Shown here in pieces: positions 12,571 through 23,275 of a DNA stretch of 64,000 bases (the stretch's first letter is position 1; each line of letters opens with the position of its first letter). The notes under the pieces were generated by a model that worked only from the letters and a program-made list of their open reading frames with translations, did not search any database and was not told where the DNA came from. Position numbers and translations under genes: made by a program. Location: assembly GCA_036346395.1 (NCBI GenBank), contig CM070604.1:47085662-47149661 (forward strand). The letters run 5' to 3'. This DNA is from Hsuehochloa calcarea (Eukaryota > Streptophyta > Magnoliopsida > Poales > Poaceae).

Positions 12571-13890
12571 AACTGCAGAAGTAGTCATGTGCTGATCTGG
12601 GAATTCAGGCGGCAGCTGCAGCTAGTCAAGTAGTGAACTCACATTTTGTCCAAATATGTTGGGTGCCCAGAAATTAACAAGGGATTCTGAAGGGGTGGTG
12701 TTCTTTACTGTAAAAAAGCTATATACTCTTTTTTCTCTCCCCTTTCTCGTTTTTGTCAAACCTAGGAGGTGGTATTGGATATCTTCGGTCGGGTTCTTTT
12801 CTGTGACTTATCTGGGGTTGGAATTATGGGAAGTGTACTGATCAGGTGGTTTTGCCTGGATAAATTATCAATGGCATTTCCGGGTGTCTGTTTCCACTGA
12901 CTTTATAACGCCATTACATTTGATATCATCTGGTGTAATGACTTACGAGCAGGTAAAACTGGTGAGCAAACTAATTGACTGGCCTCAATTTTCTTCTTTT
13001 ATTTTCCCGTACTGGCATTGCCATGTGCTTGTATTGTGCGGTTGTCGCCGAGACCATGGAGGCATTGTCCGTAGCATGTCAGGGAGGTGTAAGTGATGCG
13101 AAGTTGCAGCAGGCTGGGTCCGGCTGGGAGAGAATAGTAGTGGGGATCAGAAGGGTTGCAAGTGTCCTACCTGCCCGCGATGATTGATGGATGAGTGGGC
13201 CAAAGAGGATGGGCAGGGCGTTGCAATAGCAACGCAATGCGATCCTCGTGAACTCAAGTACTGAAACTTAACTGGGGCCTGGATATGTTGGGATCAGGAC
13301 TCGAAATGAGTCATGGCAATGGAGATAATAGGACAGGGTGGAGTGAGTGAGAAGAAATGGAGGTGAATTCATGGCATTGGAAATGGTAGGGCATGGTGCA
13401 GTAAGTGCGGATAAATGGTGATGAACTGCGGCTTTTGGATTGGGTATGAACGGTCCAGATTCTGACTCCTGGAGATGCCATGCAAATAGATGAGATCATA
13501 GATGCATAGCCTTCTTTTTGCAAGTACTTGTGAAATTGTGAAGAACTGATGACGGGTAGTACTTGTAATCAGGCTTCGTTATTCATATATTTCAAACCGG
13601 CATCTCGACCAATTCAAGTTGCTGCTTTACATAATTTTATCCAATCTCAATTTAATTTCTGGAAATTTTGTTTGGGAAGAAACTGCCAACTTAATGTGAG
13701 GTCAATAGTACTTTGCTCTAGTCAGTATAAGCTAGAATTAAGAACAATCAGCATCCCCCAAATTTGGTTCAATAAATACTGAATCTACAATCCAATTGGC
13801 CTGCAAACAGCACACTACAATATCAGATGGGACATCTAGAAGAAAACTATGGAATTACAATTTTTGAGTTGCCTGAAAACTTATTATGTT
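12571..13890 (+). other. 3' UTR and downstream flank of the kinase gene
   Basis: No second gene is recognised. The first 300 bases are presumably 3' UTR. I found no clean AATAAA in that part, so the poly(A) site is not placed. Short ORFs here lack family resemblance. Confidence 0.4.
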
Positions 13891-13908
13891 TCAGTCGATT
13901 TTACTCAC

Positions 13909-13983
13909 CGTTGGATTGACATGGAAATTCGTGCTCTGGCCAGGGTCGTCGTCCTCTTCTTCGCCGCCGTCACCTCCCACCAT
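13909..13983 (-). CDS. Possible isolated first coding exon (unknown protein)
   Basis: On the minus strand an ATG at 13983 follows a leader containing three CCCTAA-type motifs, common in grass 5' UTRs. It opens 25 codons with a Gly/Glu/Asp-rich start (MVGGDGGEEEDDDPGQ), ending at a strong donor (GTGAGTAA, complement of 13901-13908). The exon is in phase 0. No convincing second exon was found between here and the kinase gene, so this may be a captured or abandoned exon like the DPH2 fragment nearby. I do not recognise the family. Confidence 0.3.
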
Positions 13984-15000
13984 TGCTAGATTAGGGCTCG
14001 GGTTCACCAGTTAGGGTTTGGGTTTACCGAAGCCCCTAGCTTAGAGAGAGGGAGGGGGCGGCGGAAGCATGGCGGTGGGAGGCGGCGGTGGCGGTGTGGC
14101 AGTGGCGCTGCCTCGGCCATGGGACGGAGGAGAGCGGTGGCGGGTGGGTCAGTGAGCTCGAAAGAGGGGAGGCGGTGTTGGATCCGGTGGCACAACCGTC
14201 GGAGATGACAAAGGAAGTCAGTGGTGGGGGTATGTGGAGGCAGGGCGATGGCGGAGGAGGCGAGTGGCATTGGTAGCCGCTTAAGGTGGCGTCAGCGGTG
14301 GCGGGAGGGGCGACGCTGGCGAGGCGACAGGAGGTGGCACTGGGGAGGAAGAAGGTGGCGTACAAGAGGGTGGCGTGGCAGAGGTTGTGGAATGAGGGGA
14401 GAGAGGACGATGTATTTTAGGGTTGTGGTGCACAAATCTTGAAGTCATCCTATCCATAGAAAAGAGATTATTTTTTTAAAGGAAAAACTAGGCAACTGAT
14501 GTCTAGACACACCTAGGAAAACACTACCGGTTGGAAAAAAATTCAGAGGGTACTGGCACGACTGGTTACCGGGTTTTTCGGTCGAAATTTTTGAAATGCA
14601 CTTTGAAATCAGATTTTTTCCGGTTGGAATGAACCGAAAAATGGCCGAAATTTTATGAAATTTCAGCAATAATTTTGAGTGATCCTAGCTGCCAATCTAA
14701 AGTTAGAAATAAAAGACATTTCCTATTGCTCCAAGTCTGCCTCGAAAGTCTTATTCCAGCAAAAAAACACCAGGCAGTCTTCTTCTCTCATCCATTCTTT
14801 CTCCTCACAAAGACAACAAACTCCTCACAAAAACACCAAAGACAACAAACTCCTCACAAACCCAACATAAATGCATTCAAGCTCCCACCTCCCCTAACCA
14901 AAACATCAAGGATGCCATCTTTCTCCAATTATAGCCATCTTTTCCCCTTCTAAAAGCTCCTATCTTTTGGAAGGAACAGGGAGTAAGAACTGAGGAGAGG
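13984..15000. other. GC-rich stretch then AT-rich flank; no gene supported
   Basis: 13984-14420 is rich in GGC/GGT triplets and opens overlapping low-complexity ORFs on both strands, which I treat as composition effects. 14460-14670 has GGTTACCGGG and TTCGGTCGAAATTT segments that weakly resemble, in inverse, TTACCGGTGCC and CGAAATTTCAGCGG at 23203-23260. They could be ends of an element around the DPH2 fragment. Confidence 0.3.
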
Positions 15001-15009
15001 AAGAAGGGC

Positions 15010-15394
15010 TCATGGGCTCATGTAGGCGTGGTCGTAGTGGACTACGCACTGGGCGTCGATTTGGGATGTGCCCACCTCGTCGACGCAGCACGAGTTGTAC
15101 ACCATGTCGGCCATCACAAACACCTTGACCTCGCCGCCGAAGCTCCCACCGTAGCGCCTGCGCCACCGCCGCCGCGTCCTTGAGCATCTTGTCCGGGAAC
15201 TAAAACGCCGACAATCCAAACCAAAGAACCAACTGTAAGTCCAAAAATAAAAGGTACCAAGAAATTCCCAAGAACGAAAGAAAGAATCGAATCGAAGTGG
15301 ATTGGATTACCTGGAGGGCAACCTTGGTGTAGGGGTGGCTGTAGAGGAACTCGGCAATTCAGAGTATCTCGTACCTGGAGTTGACGTCATCCAT
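15010..15394 (-). pseudogene. DPH2: DPH2 fragment (diphthamide synthesis), broken
   Basis: Minus-strand remnant of the DPH1-DPH2 [4Fe-4S] enzyme subunit that begins diphthamide synthesis on elongation factor 2. Exon 1 (15394-15311, 28 codons) starts MDDVNSRYEIL and ends AEFLYSHPYTKVALQ before a GT donor. An intron of 111 bp ends TTTTAG, and exon 2 starts at 15199 with FPDKMLKDAAAVAQALR and continues VKVFVMAD, SCCVDEVG, CVVHYDHAYMSP. Damage: TGA at codon 12 of exon 1, a one-base insertion near 15137, and an end after MSP, so only about the first 90 residues of a protein of several hundred are present. Retention of the intron shows a genomic copy, not a retrocopy. Capture by a transposon is possible but unproven. 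Confidence 0.75.
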
Positions 15395-16954
15395 GGCCGA
15401 AGATTCAAGACGCCTTTCGAAGAGAGTGGATTCAATTGAGGGGAAGAATGGAGGAGAGAAGAGGACTGCAGAAGAGACGCCAAAGGTCGCGCGTGTTGAA
15501 GAATCCAGACCCACCATTATGAGTTAATGGAGTATTTTGGTGATTAATGATAAATCCATTTGTGAGACTAACACTTTGATTGTTATACCTATTGTTTAGT
15601 CACAATTGGATGAAAATGTAAAAATCAAATATGTATGCATTTGACATCATATTCTTATATCTTGTTGTATTCCTCGGATCCAAAATATAGGTTGAACTCT
15701 ACTAAAAGTCTAACTTGAATATGTGCGTATGTTCTTATTACACATTTGTGTATGCATACATTTAGGGGGAGTTCACTCTATGTTTTGTGGTTTCATGAGT
15801 ATTGATCTATATTTTTTTATCCACATATATTTGGGATCTCTACTTTGAAACATACCCTTGAGTATATAAAACTTGTGTAGTTCATATATACTTACATTGC
15901 TTAATATTCAATTATTTGTAACTGTGATGGTTGTCATTAATTACCTAAGAGGAAAAGATTGAAGTATCTTGACCCACTATTATAAGTTAATGGTACGTTG
16001 TGGTAATTAATGACAATCACATTATGGAACTAACATTTTTCATAAGTTGGTGAAATAGGTTGAGTTCCATGATGATGATGACTTTAGATAACATCATGAG
16101 TTAATTGTTATCAAGTCAAAGTTCAAGAAGATGATGCATCATTGAAGGATCTAGACCCGCCATTATGAGTTAATGGAGTGTTTTGGTGATTAATGACAAA
16201 TCTAATTGTGAGGCTAACATTTCTATTGCTCTATCTAGTGTGTAGTCTCATTTGGATATAAAGGTGAAATTCAACGAGGTATGCATTCAACTTATACTCT
16301 TATATATTGTTGTATTCCTTGAATCCAAAATATAGGAAGAACTCAACCATAAGTTTAACTTGAATATGTGCATATGTCTTCATTACACATTTGTGTATGC
16401 ACACATTTAGGGGGAGTTTATGCTATATTTTATGGTTTCATTAGTATTGATCCATATTCCGTTTTCCACATATATTTGGGATCTTTACTTTGAAACATAT
16501 CCGTTTGAGTATACAAAACTTGTGTAGTTTTTGTATACTTATGTTTTGAGTATATAGAACTTGTGTGGTTCTTGTATACTCATGTTTTGAGTATGCAGAA
16601 CTTATGTAGTTCTCTTATACTCATGTTGTGAGTATATAGAACTTGTGAAGTTCTTGTATACTCATGTTGTGAGTATATATATGACTTGTGTATTTTATAT
16701 ATACTCATATCGTGTTACATTATCTACATTTATTTTAATGTGCAATTGAAGTGGTTATCATCAATTACCAAAGAGGGAAAGATTGAAGTATCTTGTCCCA
16801 CCATTATGAGTTAATGGTATATTGTGGTAATTAATTATAAACATATTGTGGAATTAATATTTTTCATGAGTTGGATGAATAGGTTATGTTCCAGGGTGAT
16901 GAAGACTTCGGATGATCATAAGTTGATTATCAAGTCTAGATTCAAGTAAAGGAT

Positions 16955-17330
16955 GCATCATTTATTGATGCATATGAAGAACTTGAAGAAAAAAAGAAAT
17001 CATCGTGTGTCGATAATGTTCAAAGAGAAGACCCATCATGTGTTGATGGAGGTCTAATGGAGGATGCATCATGTGTTGATGCATATCAAGACTTGGAGTA
17101 AAGGATGCATCATGTGTTGATACACATCAAGTCAAGAGAAGATCCATTATGTGTTGATGGAGGTCAAGTGAAAGAATGCATCATATGTTGATACATATCA
17201 AGACTCGGGATGAAGAAATCATCATGTGTTGATGATGTTCAAGACAAGATCCCGAAGTGAAGAAGATCATCATGTGTTGATGATTGTCAAAGTCAAGAAC
17301 CCGAACTTGAAGTGTTGATGTGCGTCATCA
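16955..17330 (+). repeat. CATCATGTGTTGATG array (inner LTR)
   Basis: About nine copies of a 15-bp imperfect palindrome (CATCA-TGTG-TTGATG) occur every 35-45 bp, separated by AAG-rich spacers. The homologous array of the outer LTR is at about 19134-19480. The repeats vary base by base while each arm tends to keep its partner. Confidence 0.85.
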
Positions 17331-17529
17331 AGCTTCAAGAAGATGCAAGACAAATGTATGACTAGCTAGAGCTAAGGATGTGTTCCTAGTCTTTTACCGG
17401 TCTTGGTGTTTGGTTGGAAGACCGGATTGCTAGTATAGGTTGCCGTACTATTAAGAGGGGTTTTAACTAGTAGTTTGAGTTAATCATGTATTGATAGCTC
17501 ATTGTGGTTGCTCTAGCTCATCTATGCAT

Positions 17530-17895
17530 AGCGCTATTATTTGCGAATGTGTTTTGCAAATGATTGATGCTCATGCATTTAATCCTTGTAGCATGGGACT
17601 ATAATTTGCAAATATATTTTGCAAATGGTTGAAGTCCATGCACCTTAGCCTTGTGGCATGATGCTGTTATTTGCGAATATTTTGCAAATAATTGATGCTC
17701 ATGTTTGATTTCTTGTAGCATGTGACTTAAATTTGCAAATGTATTTTGCAAATGGTGTAAGTCCATGTACCTTATTCCTTGTGGTGAGTATTCTAAAGGT
17801 TGGCAAATGTGTTTTGCAACTTGTTGAGAATATCACATATATTTCTTGTGGGAATTGCACTCAAATGGGCGAATGTGTTTTGCCATTTGAGCGAA
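17530..17895 (+). repeat. TTTGCAAATGT...TTTTGCAAAT dyad array
   Basis: Five or six units pair a GCAAAT with a later TTTGCAAAT over about 24 bp, spaced 60-80 bp, directly downstream of the CATCA array. A shorter homologous array is at 19725-19885 in the outer LTR. Confidence 0.75.
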
Positions 17896-17914
17896 GCTAA
17901 TGTGTTTGGCCTGT

Positions 17915-18300
17915 GTGGTCTGGCGGTCTGACCGCCAGTGGTCACCGGTTTGACCGGTGGCATATCGGTCAGACCGCTGTGCAGTTGGTGGTCCGACCAA
18001 TTTCATCTTGAGTTGATTCTTTGTGCGGTAGTACCGTCATTGAGAAAATGGTACGACTGTAGTGCGGAAGTACCAGAGTTTTCGCGGTACTTTTATTCCA
18101 GAGAAGCACCTTTTGGAGATGTGCCAATTTTCCTCGGGCGGTCTGACCGGCCACCCTTGGCGGTCTGACTGATTTGGCGGTGGTCAGACCGGCCATTAGT
18201 TGGCGGTCCGACCGACCGTAAGTCCAATGGCTAGTTTTATAGCCGTTGGTGCATGGGCGGTCCGACCGACCATTAGTTGGTGGTCAGACCGGCCCTGCAC
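17915..18300 (+). repeat. CGGTCTGACCG palindrome cluster upstream of the LTR TATA box
   Basis: About ten occurrences of CGGTC-N-GACCG and its variants lie in the 390 bp before the TATA box at 18347. Similar clusters are at 20265-20515 in the third LTR and, as CGGTAATACCG forms, at 21960-22200 in the outer LTR. Confidence 0.8.
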
Positions 18301-20109
18301 TGATTAGAGAGAATCTTCCCCCAACGGCTAGTTTTTGTGTGTGGGCTATAAATACCCATATTGGCTGGTTGGAGGAGGTTGCTGGTTGTTGCTGTTGTGA
18401 TTGTGAGTGCTATACTTATTCCTTGAGTTAAGAGCAAGCCTCTCATTTCTTTTGTGCATGTGTTGCACTTATAAGCTTGGAGAGTAAACCCTAAGTGCAT
18501 GTGTTGCCTTTGGTAGTGGATTGTGTATCCACTTGAGTGTTGACACTTGATTAGTTCAAGTGAGAGTTGAGATTTATTTTTCTTGGTGTTTACCAACACC
18601 TAGACGGCGTGGAGGTGTCGTGACCGGTGATCTTCTCAAGAAGCTTGTGAGAAGGCCCGGTGTGGTTGTGAGTGGTTTGGTGCTCACCATCTCCGGATTG
18701 GAGGAAGAGCAACCCTAGTGGAGCAAGGTGTTGGTTCTTGTGGGAATCAGTTCAAGTGGTTGGACTTACCTCGGAGGTGTTGGCTTAATTAGTGGAGCCG
18801 GTTCAACGTGGTTGGGCTTACCTCAACGTGGATTAGGAGAGACCGGCAAGTCTCCGAACATCACGGTAAAATATAATTGTGTCATCTTGGTTTGTGCTTG
18901 TGTTTTACTTTGAGTAATTTACATTACATGCTTTAATTACTTATATATCCTTGTATGATTGCTCTCATTGTATTGTATTCATATTGTTGGTGCACTTAGT
19001 TGAGCCTAGTTGATTAGGTTTTAATTGTGCAAAATCAATTTGTTATTAACTTTCACATTATATATTGGTTTTAACCAAAAGAATTTTTAAAACCTCCTAT
19101 TCACCCCCTCTAGTCGGCCACCTCGATCTTACAATCATGTGTTGATGCATACCAAGATCACGAAGATGAGATGATCATGAGTTGATCATCAAGTCAAGAG
19201 AAGACCCATCATGTGCTGATGAATGGTTAGTGAAGAAGATCATCATGTGTTGATGATATTAAAATCAAGATTTAGGATGAAGGATGTCATCATGTGTTGA
19301 TAAGCACCAAGACAAGATCCCAAAGTGAAGAAATACATCATGTGTTGATGGAAGGTTCGTGAAAAATGCATCATGAGTTGATGCATATCCAAGTCAAGAA
19401 CTTAGAGTAAAGAAAACCATCATGTGTTGATGGAAGTCAAGTGAAGGATGCATCATGGGTTGATGCATATCAAGTCAAGGACCTGAACTTGAAGTAAAGA
19501 TGTACGTCATCAAGCTTCAAGTGAGTGTGTAAGGCAAAGGTATGACTAGCTAGAGCTAAGGATGTGTTCCTAGTCTTTTACTGGTCTTGGTGTTTGATTG
19601 AAGACCAGATTGCTAGTATAGGTTTTCGTATTATTAAGAGAAGTCTTGTCTAGTAGCTTGAGTCTCATCATGTGTTGATAGCTCAATCTCGCTTGCTCTA
19701 GCTCACCGTGGTATGATGCTATTATTTGTGAATGTATTTTGCAAATAGTCGAGGCTCATGCGTCTAATCCTTATAGCATGTGACTATACTTTGAAAATGT
19801 GTTTTGCATGGTTGAAGTCCATGTACCTACTCCTTGTTGCATGATCTAAGTTTGCAAATGTATTTTGCAAATTGTTAGAGTTCATGCATTGCTTTTGTTC
19901 TTGCCTCTGAAAAAATGTTCAAAAATCCAGTATGACCGCAAGTATTGCGTACTATCACCGCAGGTAGATAATACCAAAGTTTACATAGCGGTATGAATTT
20001 TCCAGAGAGGAAGTTTTCTTAAAATCCCAAAATCGGTATGACCGCATTTGATGAGCATTATTACCACTAATCGGTAGTATCGAAATCTAGTTGGCGGTAT
20101 ATTTTTAAA

Positions 20110-21771
20110 TATGGATATCATGGGGATATACTCCTGATCTTAGGATGATGTGATAATTGGCAATGGCGTTAACGGTTTATCGTTTCACGTGTTTTCGGCA
20201 TAGTTACAAGATCTTGTCGAGCCATAACCGGCCGACGGCCAGTGATCGAGACGATCGTCCAAGGGCGGTCTGACCGGCCAACTTCAGTGCGTGTGTTTTG
20301 AGCTGGTCCAAAAATAGAGTATGTAGGCAACAGATGGGATTCTATTGCACTTGGTCTTATAATTTTTGGAGTCTCCAGTCAAAAGTTCTATTCGATTGAA
20401 AATTCCAGTAGGTTTCGGTTTTTCAGAGAGGAAATGCGGCTAAGTCCCAGCTGGCGGTCTGACCAGCCCATAGGTGGCGGTCAGACCGACCCTAGGGGGC
20501 GGTCTGACCGGTTTTCACTTTAATCGTCGCCCGTTGTGGCGGTGTTGTAGGTCAAAATCATGAGTTTCAGGGCATATATGTTGCATGATGCATGTTTTGA
20601 CTAACATGGGTCAAGTTGTGAAGAACTTGTTCCCAAATTCGGTTTACTTGTCTATTGTTGTGCAGGTTGCTTGGTGGTCAACGACGGTCAACGGCGAGGA
20701 TGATCGGGACTAGGCTTGGAGAGCTGAGGTCCAGAATGATCGACGATGCCGGGTGAGGTCAATGTACTCAAGCGTGGTGCAAGATGGACAAGGGTGACCT
20801 ATTGGCTAATCCAAGACGTAAGATGGCGCAAGGTGTAGCTAATTAGGTCAAGGGGTGTTAAAGACGACACATTAAAATGTGTGCGTATGTGTCCCGTTTG
20901 TTTTGGGTCTTAACGGGAGCCCAATTGAGTCAAACTTCTAGAAGGTCTAAACCTCCACTATAAATAGGAGAGGGAGGTGGCTGCACCTACTCTTCGTCTC
21001 TTTTGCTATTTTTGTAAACCCTAATTTTCTTAGGGAGAGCTTTTGTGGGGTTAGGGTTCTTGATAGTTTGATGTGATTTTCGTGTCCTCCATTGATGGAA
21101 AGATTGAACATATCAATCAATCAAAGGAAAGTTTGATCAATGTTTTTCTCATTGCGCTTGATATTTGATGATTTTGAGTCTTTCTTTGATACGTGAGTTT
21201 TGATTGAATTCTTCACGTTCTAGCTTGTCGTGATGTGTGGGAACCTATCTAGGATCATCTTCAATCAACGAGCGTTTTTGGATCAAAGGACCGGTTTTGA
21301 ACTCTTCTTCAATCAAACGGAAAAGGATCGCTATTCTCCCAAGAATTATTACAATCTTCGATTGGAATAGCTTTCTGATATTATAGAGAAGGTGTGTTCC
21401 AAGTTTCATCAAGTTTGGAGTTGTAGATCAAAAGTTTCATCTATTTGCAACTTCGTCATCGGGCTGTTTGATCTGTTTTGGAGGCCAGTGATCGACCGCC
21501 AGAGTCATTTGTCGAACGGGTGGCAATCGGTCCGATCACATAAATACAATGGTCTGATCGGCAGATGGCATTGATTTGCTTTAATCTTTGTTGATTTTGT
21601 CGTATTGCTTAGGGGTTTATATTGGATTCAATATTAGTCTTCCGTTGTACTGATGTACTGATCTTCATAGCTTTCATAGCTAGTGGAGTAAAATTTGTGT
21701 TGAATCCATTATATGTGAAAAAGTGAGCGTGCTCCTATTCACCCCCCTCTAGTCGCCTTTTCGGTCCAACA
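20110..21771 (+). mobile_element. Third solo LTR, different family, TSD TTAAA/TTAAC
   Basis: Inserted in the distal half of the outer LTR. It ends with CACCCCCCTCTAG followed by CGGTCCAACA. The start reads TATGGATATCATGGGG, where the canonical TG has become TA. TTAAA (20105-20109) and TTAAC (21772-21776) are a target duplication with one change. Length 1662 bp. TATAAATAG at 20959-20967 marks its promoter. The same start sequence appears at 63967, so this family has a second member at the edge of the window. Confidence 0.75.
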
Positions 21772-23033
21772 TTAACAGAGGGGTTGTCTTTGAGAGTTTT
21801 TCTTAAAACTTGATAATCGGTACGACTGCATTTGAATGACGGTACTACCGCAAGTTGGTAGTATTGAAATATACATGGCGGTACGTAAATTACAGTGAAT
21901 GTGTTTTTGAGAGTTTTAATCTCCCCTGAAAAACGGTACGACCACAGCTCTTGAGTGGTATTACCGTAAGTCGGTAATACCGAGTTTTACTTGGCGGTAC
22001 GTCTTTTCTAGAGAGAGTGTTTTTATTGTGTTTGTTTGATCATCTGGAAATCGGTAATACTGATATAGCCGAGCGGTATTACCGCAGTGCGGTAATACCG
22101 TAACTTTTTGTAACGGCTATATCAAACACTTTAAATGCACAACAGTCGACCATTGATTCTCGACTGCGGTAGTACTGTTCCTGAATGGCGGTATTACCAG
22201 AAATCTTGATTTTTTTTCAGGATGTTTGTTCCAACGACTAGTTTTTATGGTAGGGGCTATAAATACCCCCTTAGCCGGTTTTGAAATAACCTTTGGCACT
22301 CTATTTCATTCTATTAAGCTAGTGTGAATTTCTTCTCTCAATTGTGCACGTGTTGCATTTTGTGAGTAAGAAGAGAGGCCTCTAGTTGCATGTGTTGCAT
22401 CTAGAGTTGGATTTCGTATCCATTTAAGCTTGTGCATTCGTTGCACGTGGTGAGAGTTAAGCAAGATGCTTGGCTTATTACGCTTGGTGTTTACCGACAC
22501 CTAGACGGTTTGGAGATGTTGCGCCGGTGAGCTTTTCAAAGAAGGTTGTGAGAAGACACAGACGGTTGTGAGTGGTTTAGTGCTCGCCATCTCCAAAGTG
22601 GAGGAAGAGCAATCTGTGTGGATCGAGGTGTTGGTTCGTGTTGGAGCCGGTCCAAGTGGTTGGACTTACCTCAGAGGTGTTTGGCTTAATTCGTGGAGCC
22701 GGTCCAATTAGTTTGGCTTTACCTCAACGTGGATTAGGGGAGACCGACAAATCTCCGAACACCACGGTAAAACATCATTGTGTCATTGTGGCTTATTCTC
22801 TAGTGATTTACTTTGTGCAATTTACATTCCTAGAATTAAATTGTTTACATATTTTTGTATATTTTGCTATTATTGATATAGTCTTATATTGTTGGTGCAC
22901 TTAGCGAGACTACTTGTTTTAGACTTTATTTGTGCAAAACCGATTTGACTTACTCTTCCGCATTAGAAATCGATTTTAGCAATTAAAAAAACCGCCTATT
23001 CACCCCCCTCTAGTTGGTCTCCTCGATCTTACA

Positions 23034-23275
23034 CATATCGGTGGAGCCATGGCCGAAGAAGCGCCGCCGAAATCACCAATACACACAAAGAAATCGGGGT
23101 TAGGGCAAATTGAGAGAAGAGGATAGGAAGCTGCGAGTGGTTCTCAGATGGGCTGGGCTCTGATTTCAAATTGACCTAATTTTTTTTGTTTGATACTGTT
23201 GCTTACCGGTGCCCATTGAGATGACCAATTTTCGCCAATAACAATCGAAATTTCAGCGGTAACGATTTCCATGGA
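23034..23275. other. Flank of the outer LTR, no gene
   Basis: Contains GAGCCATGGCCGAAG, which resembles CCATGGCCGAAG at 15391-15402 just upstream of the DPH2 fragment on the other side of the LTR. The rest is AT-rich with a TTACCGGTGCCC motif. No ORF is supported. Confidence 0.3.

Larger units (their letters stand above)
16143..19133 (+). mobile_element. Inner solo LTR, same family, TSD ATCAT
   Basis: Starts TGAAGGATCTAGACC and ends CGATCTTACA. Perfect 5-bp target duplications ATCAT stand at 16138-16142 and 19134-19138, interrupting the outer LTR about 646 bp from its start. Length 2991 bp. TATAAATA is at 18347-18354 after a segment of CGGTCTGACCG-type palindromes. The intact duplication and the sibling relation show a later transposition by the same family, again reduced to one LTR. 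Confidence 0.88.
15497..23033 (+). mobile_element. Outer solo LTR (interrupted by two younger LTRs)
   Basis: Starts TGAAGAATCCAGACC and ends CTCGATCTTACA after the CACCCCCCTCTAG motif typical of plant copia (SIRE/Maximus-like) LTRs. Removing the two insertions with their duplicated sites leaves about 2.87 kb, close to the 2991 bp of its inner sibling, so the LTR is essentially complete. A promoter TATAAATA is at 22258-22265. No primer-binding site or internal domain follows, so it is a solo LTR from recombination. The flanks are CGTGT (15492-15496) and CATAT (23034-23038), a decayed target duplication at best (two G/A differences). Confidence 0.75.

Noticed and set aside
14004..14442. Overlapping ORFs on both strands in a GGC-rich stretch
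   Set aside because: Simple-triplet composition; no splice sites or motif continuity.
16955..17330. Regularly spaced palindromic repeats that look like a CRISPR array
   Set aside because: Plant nuclear DNA; repeats are short and variable, spacers are similar to each other, and the array lies inside an LTR with a target duplication.
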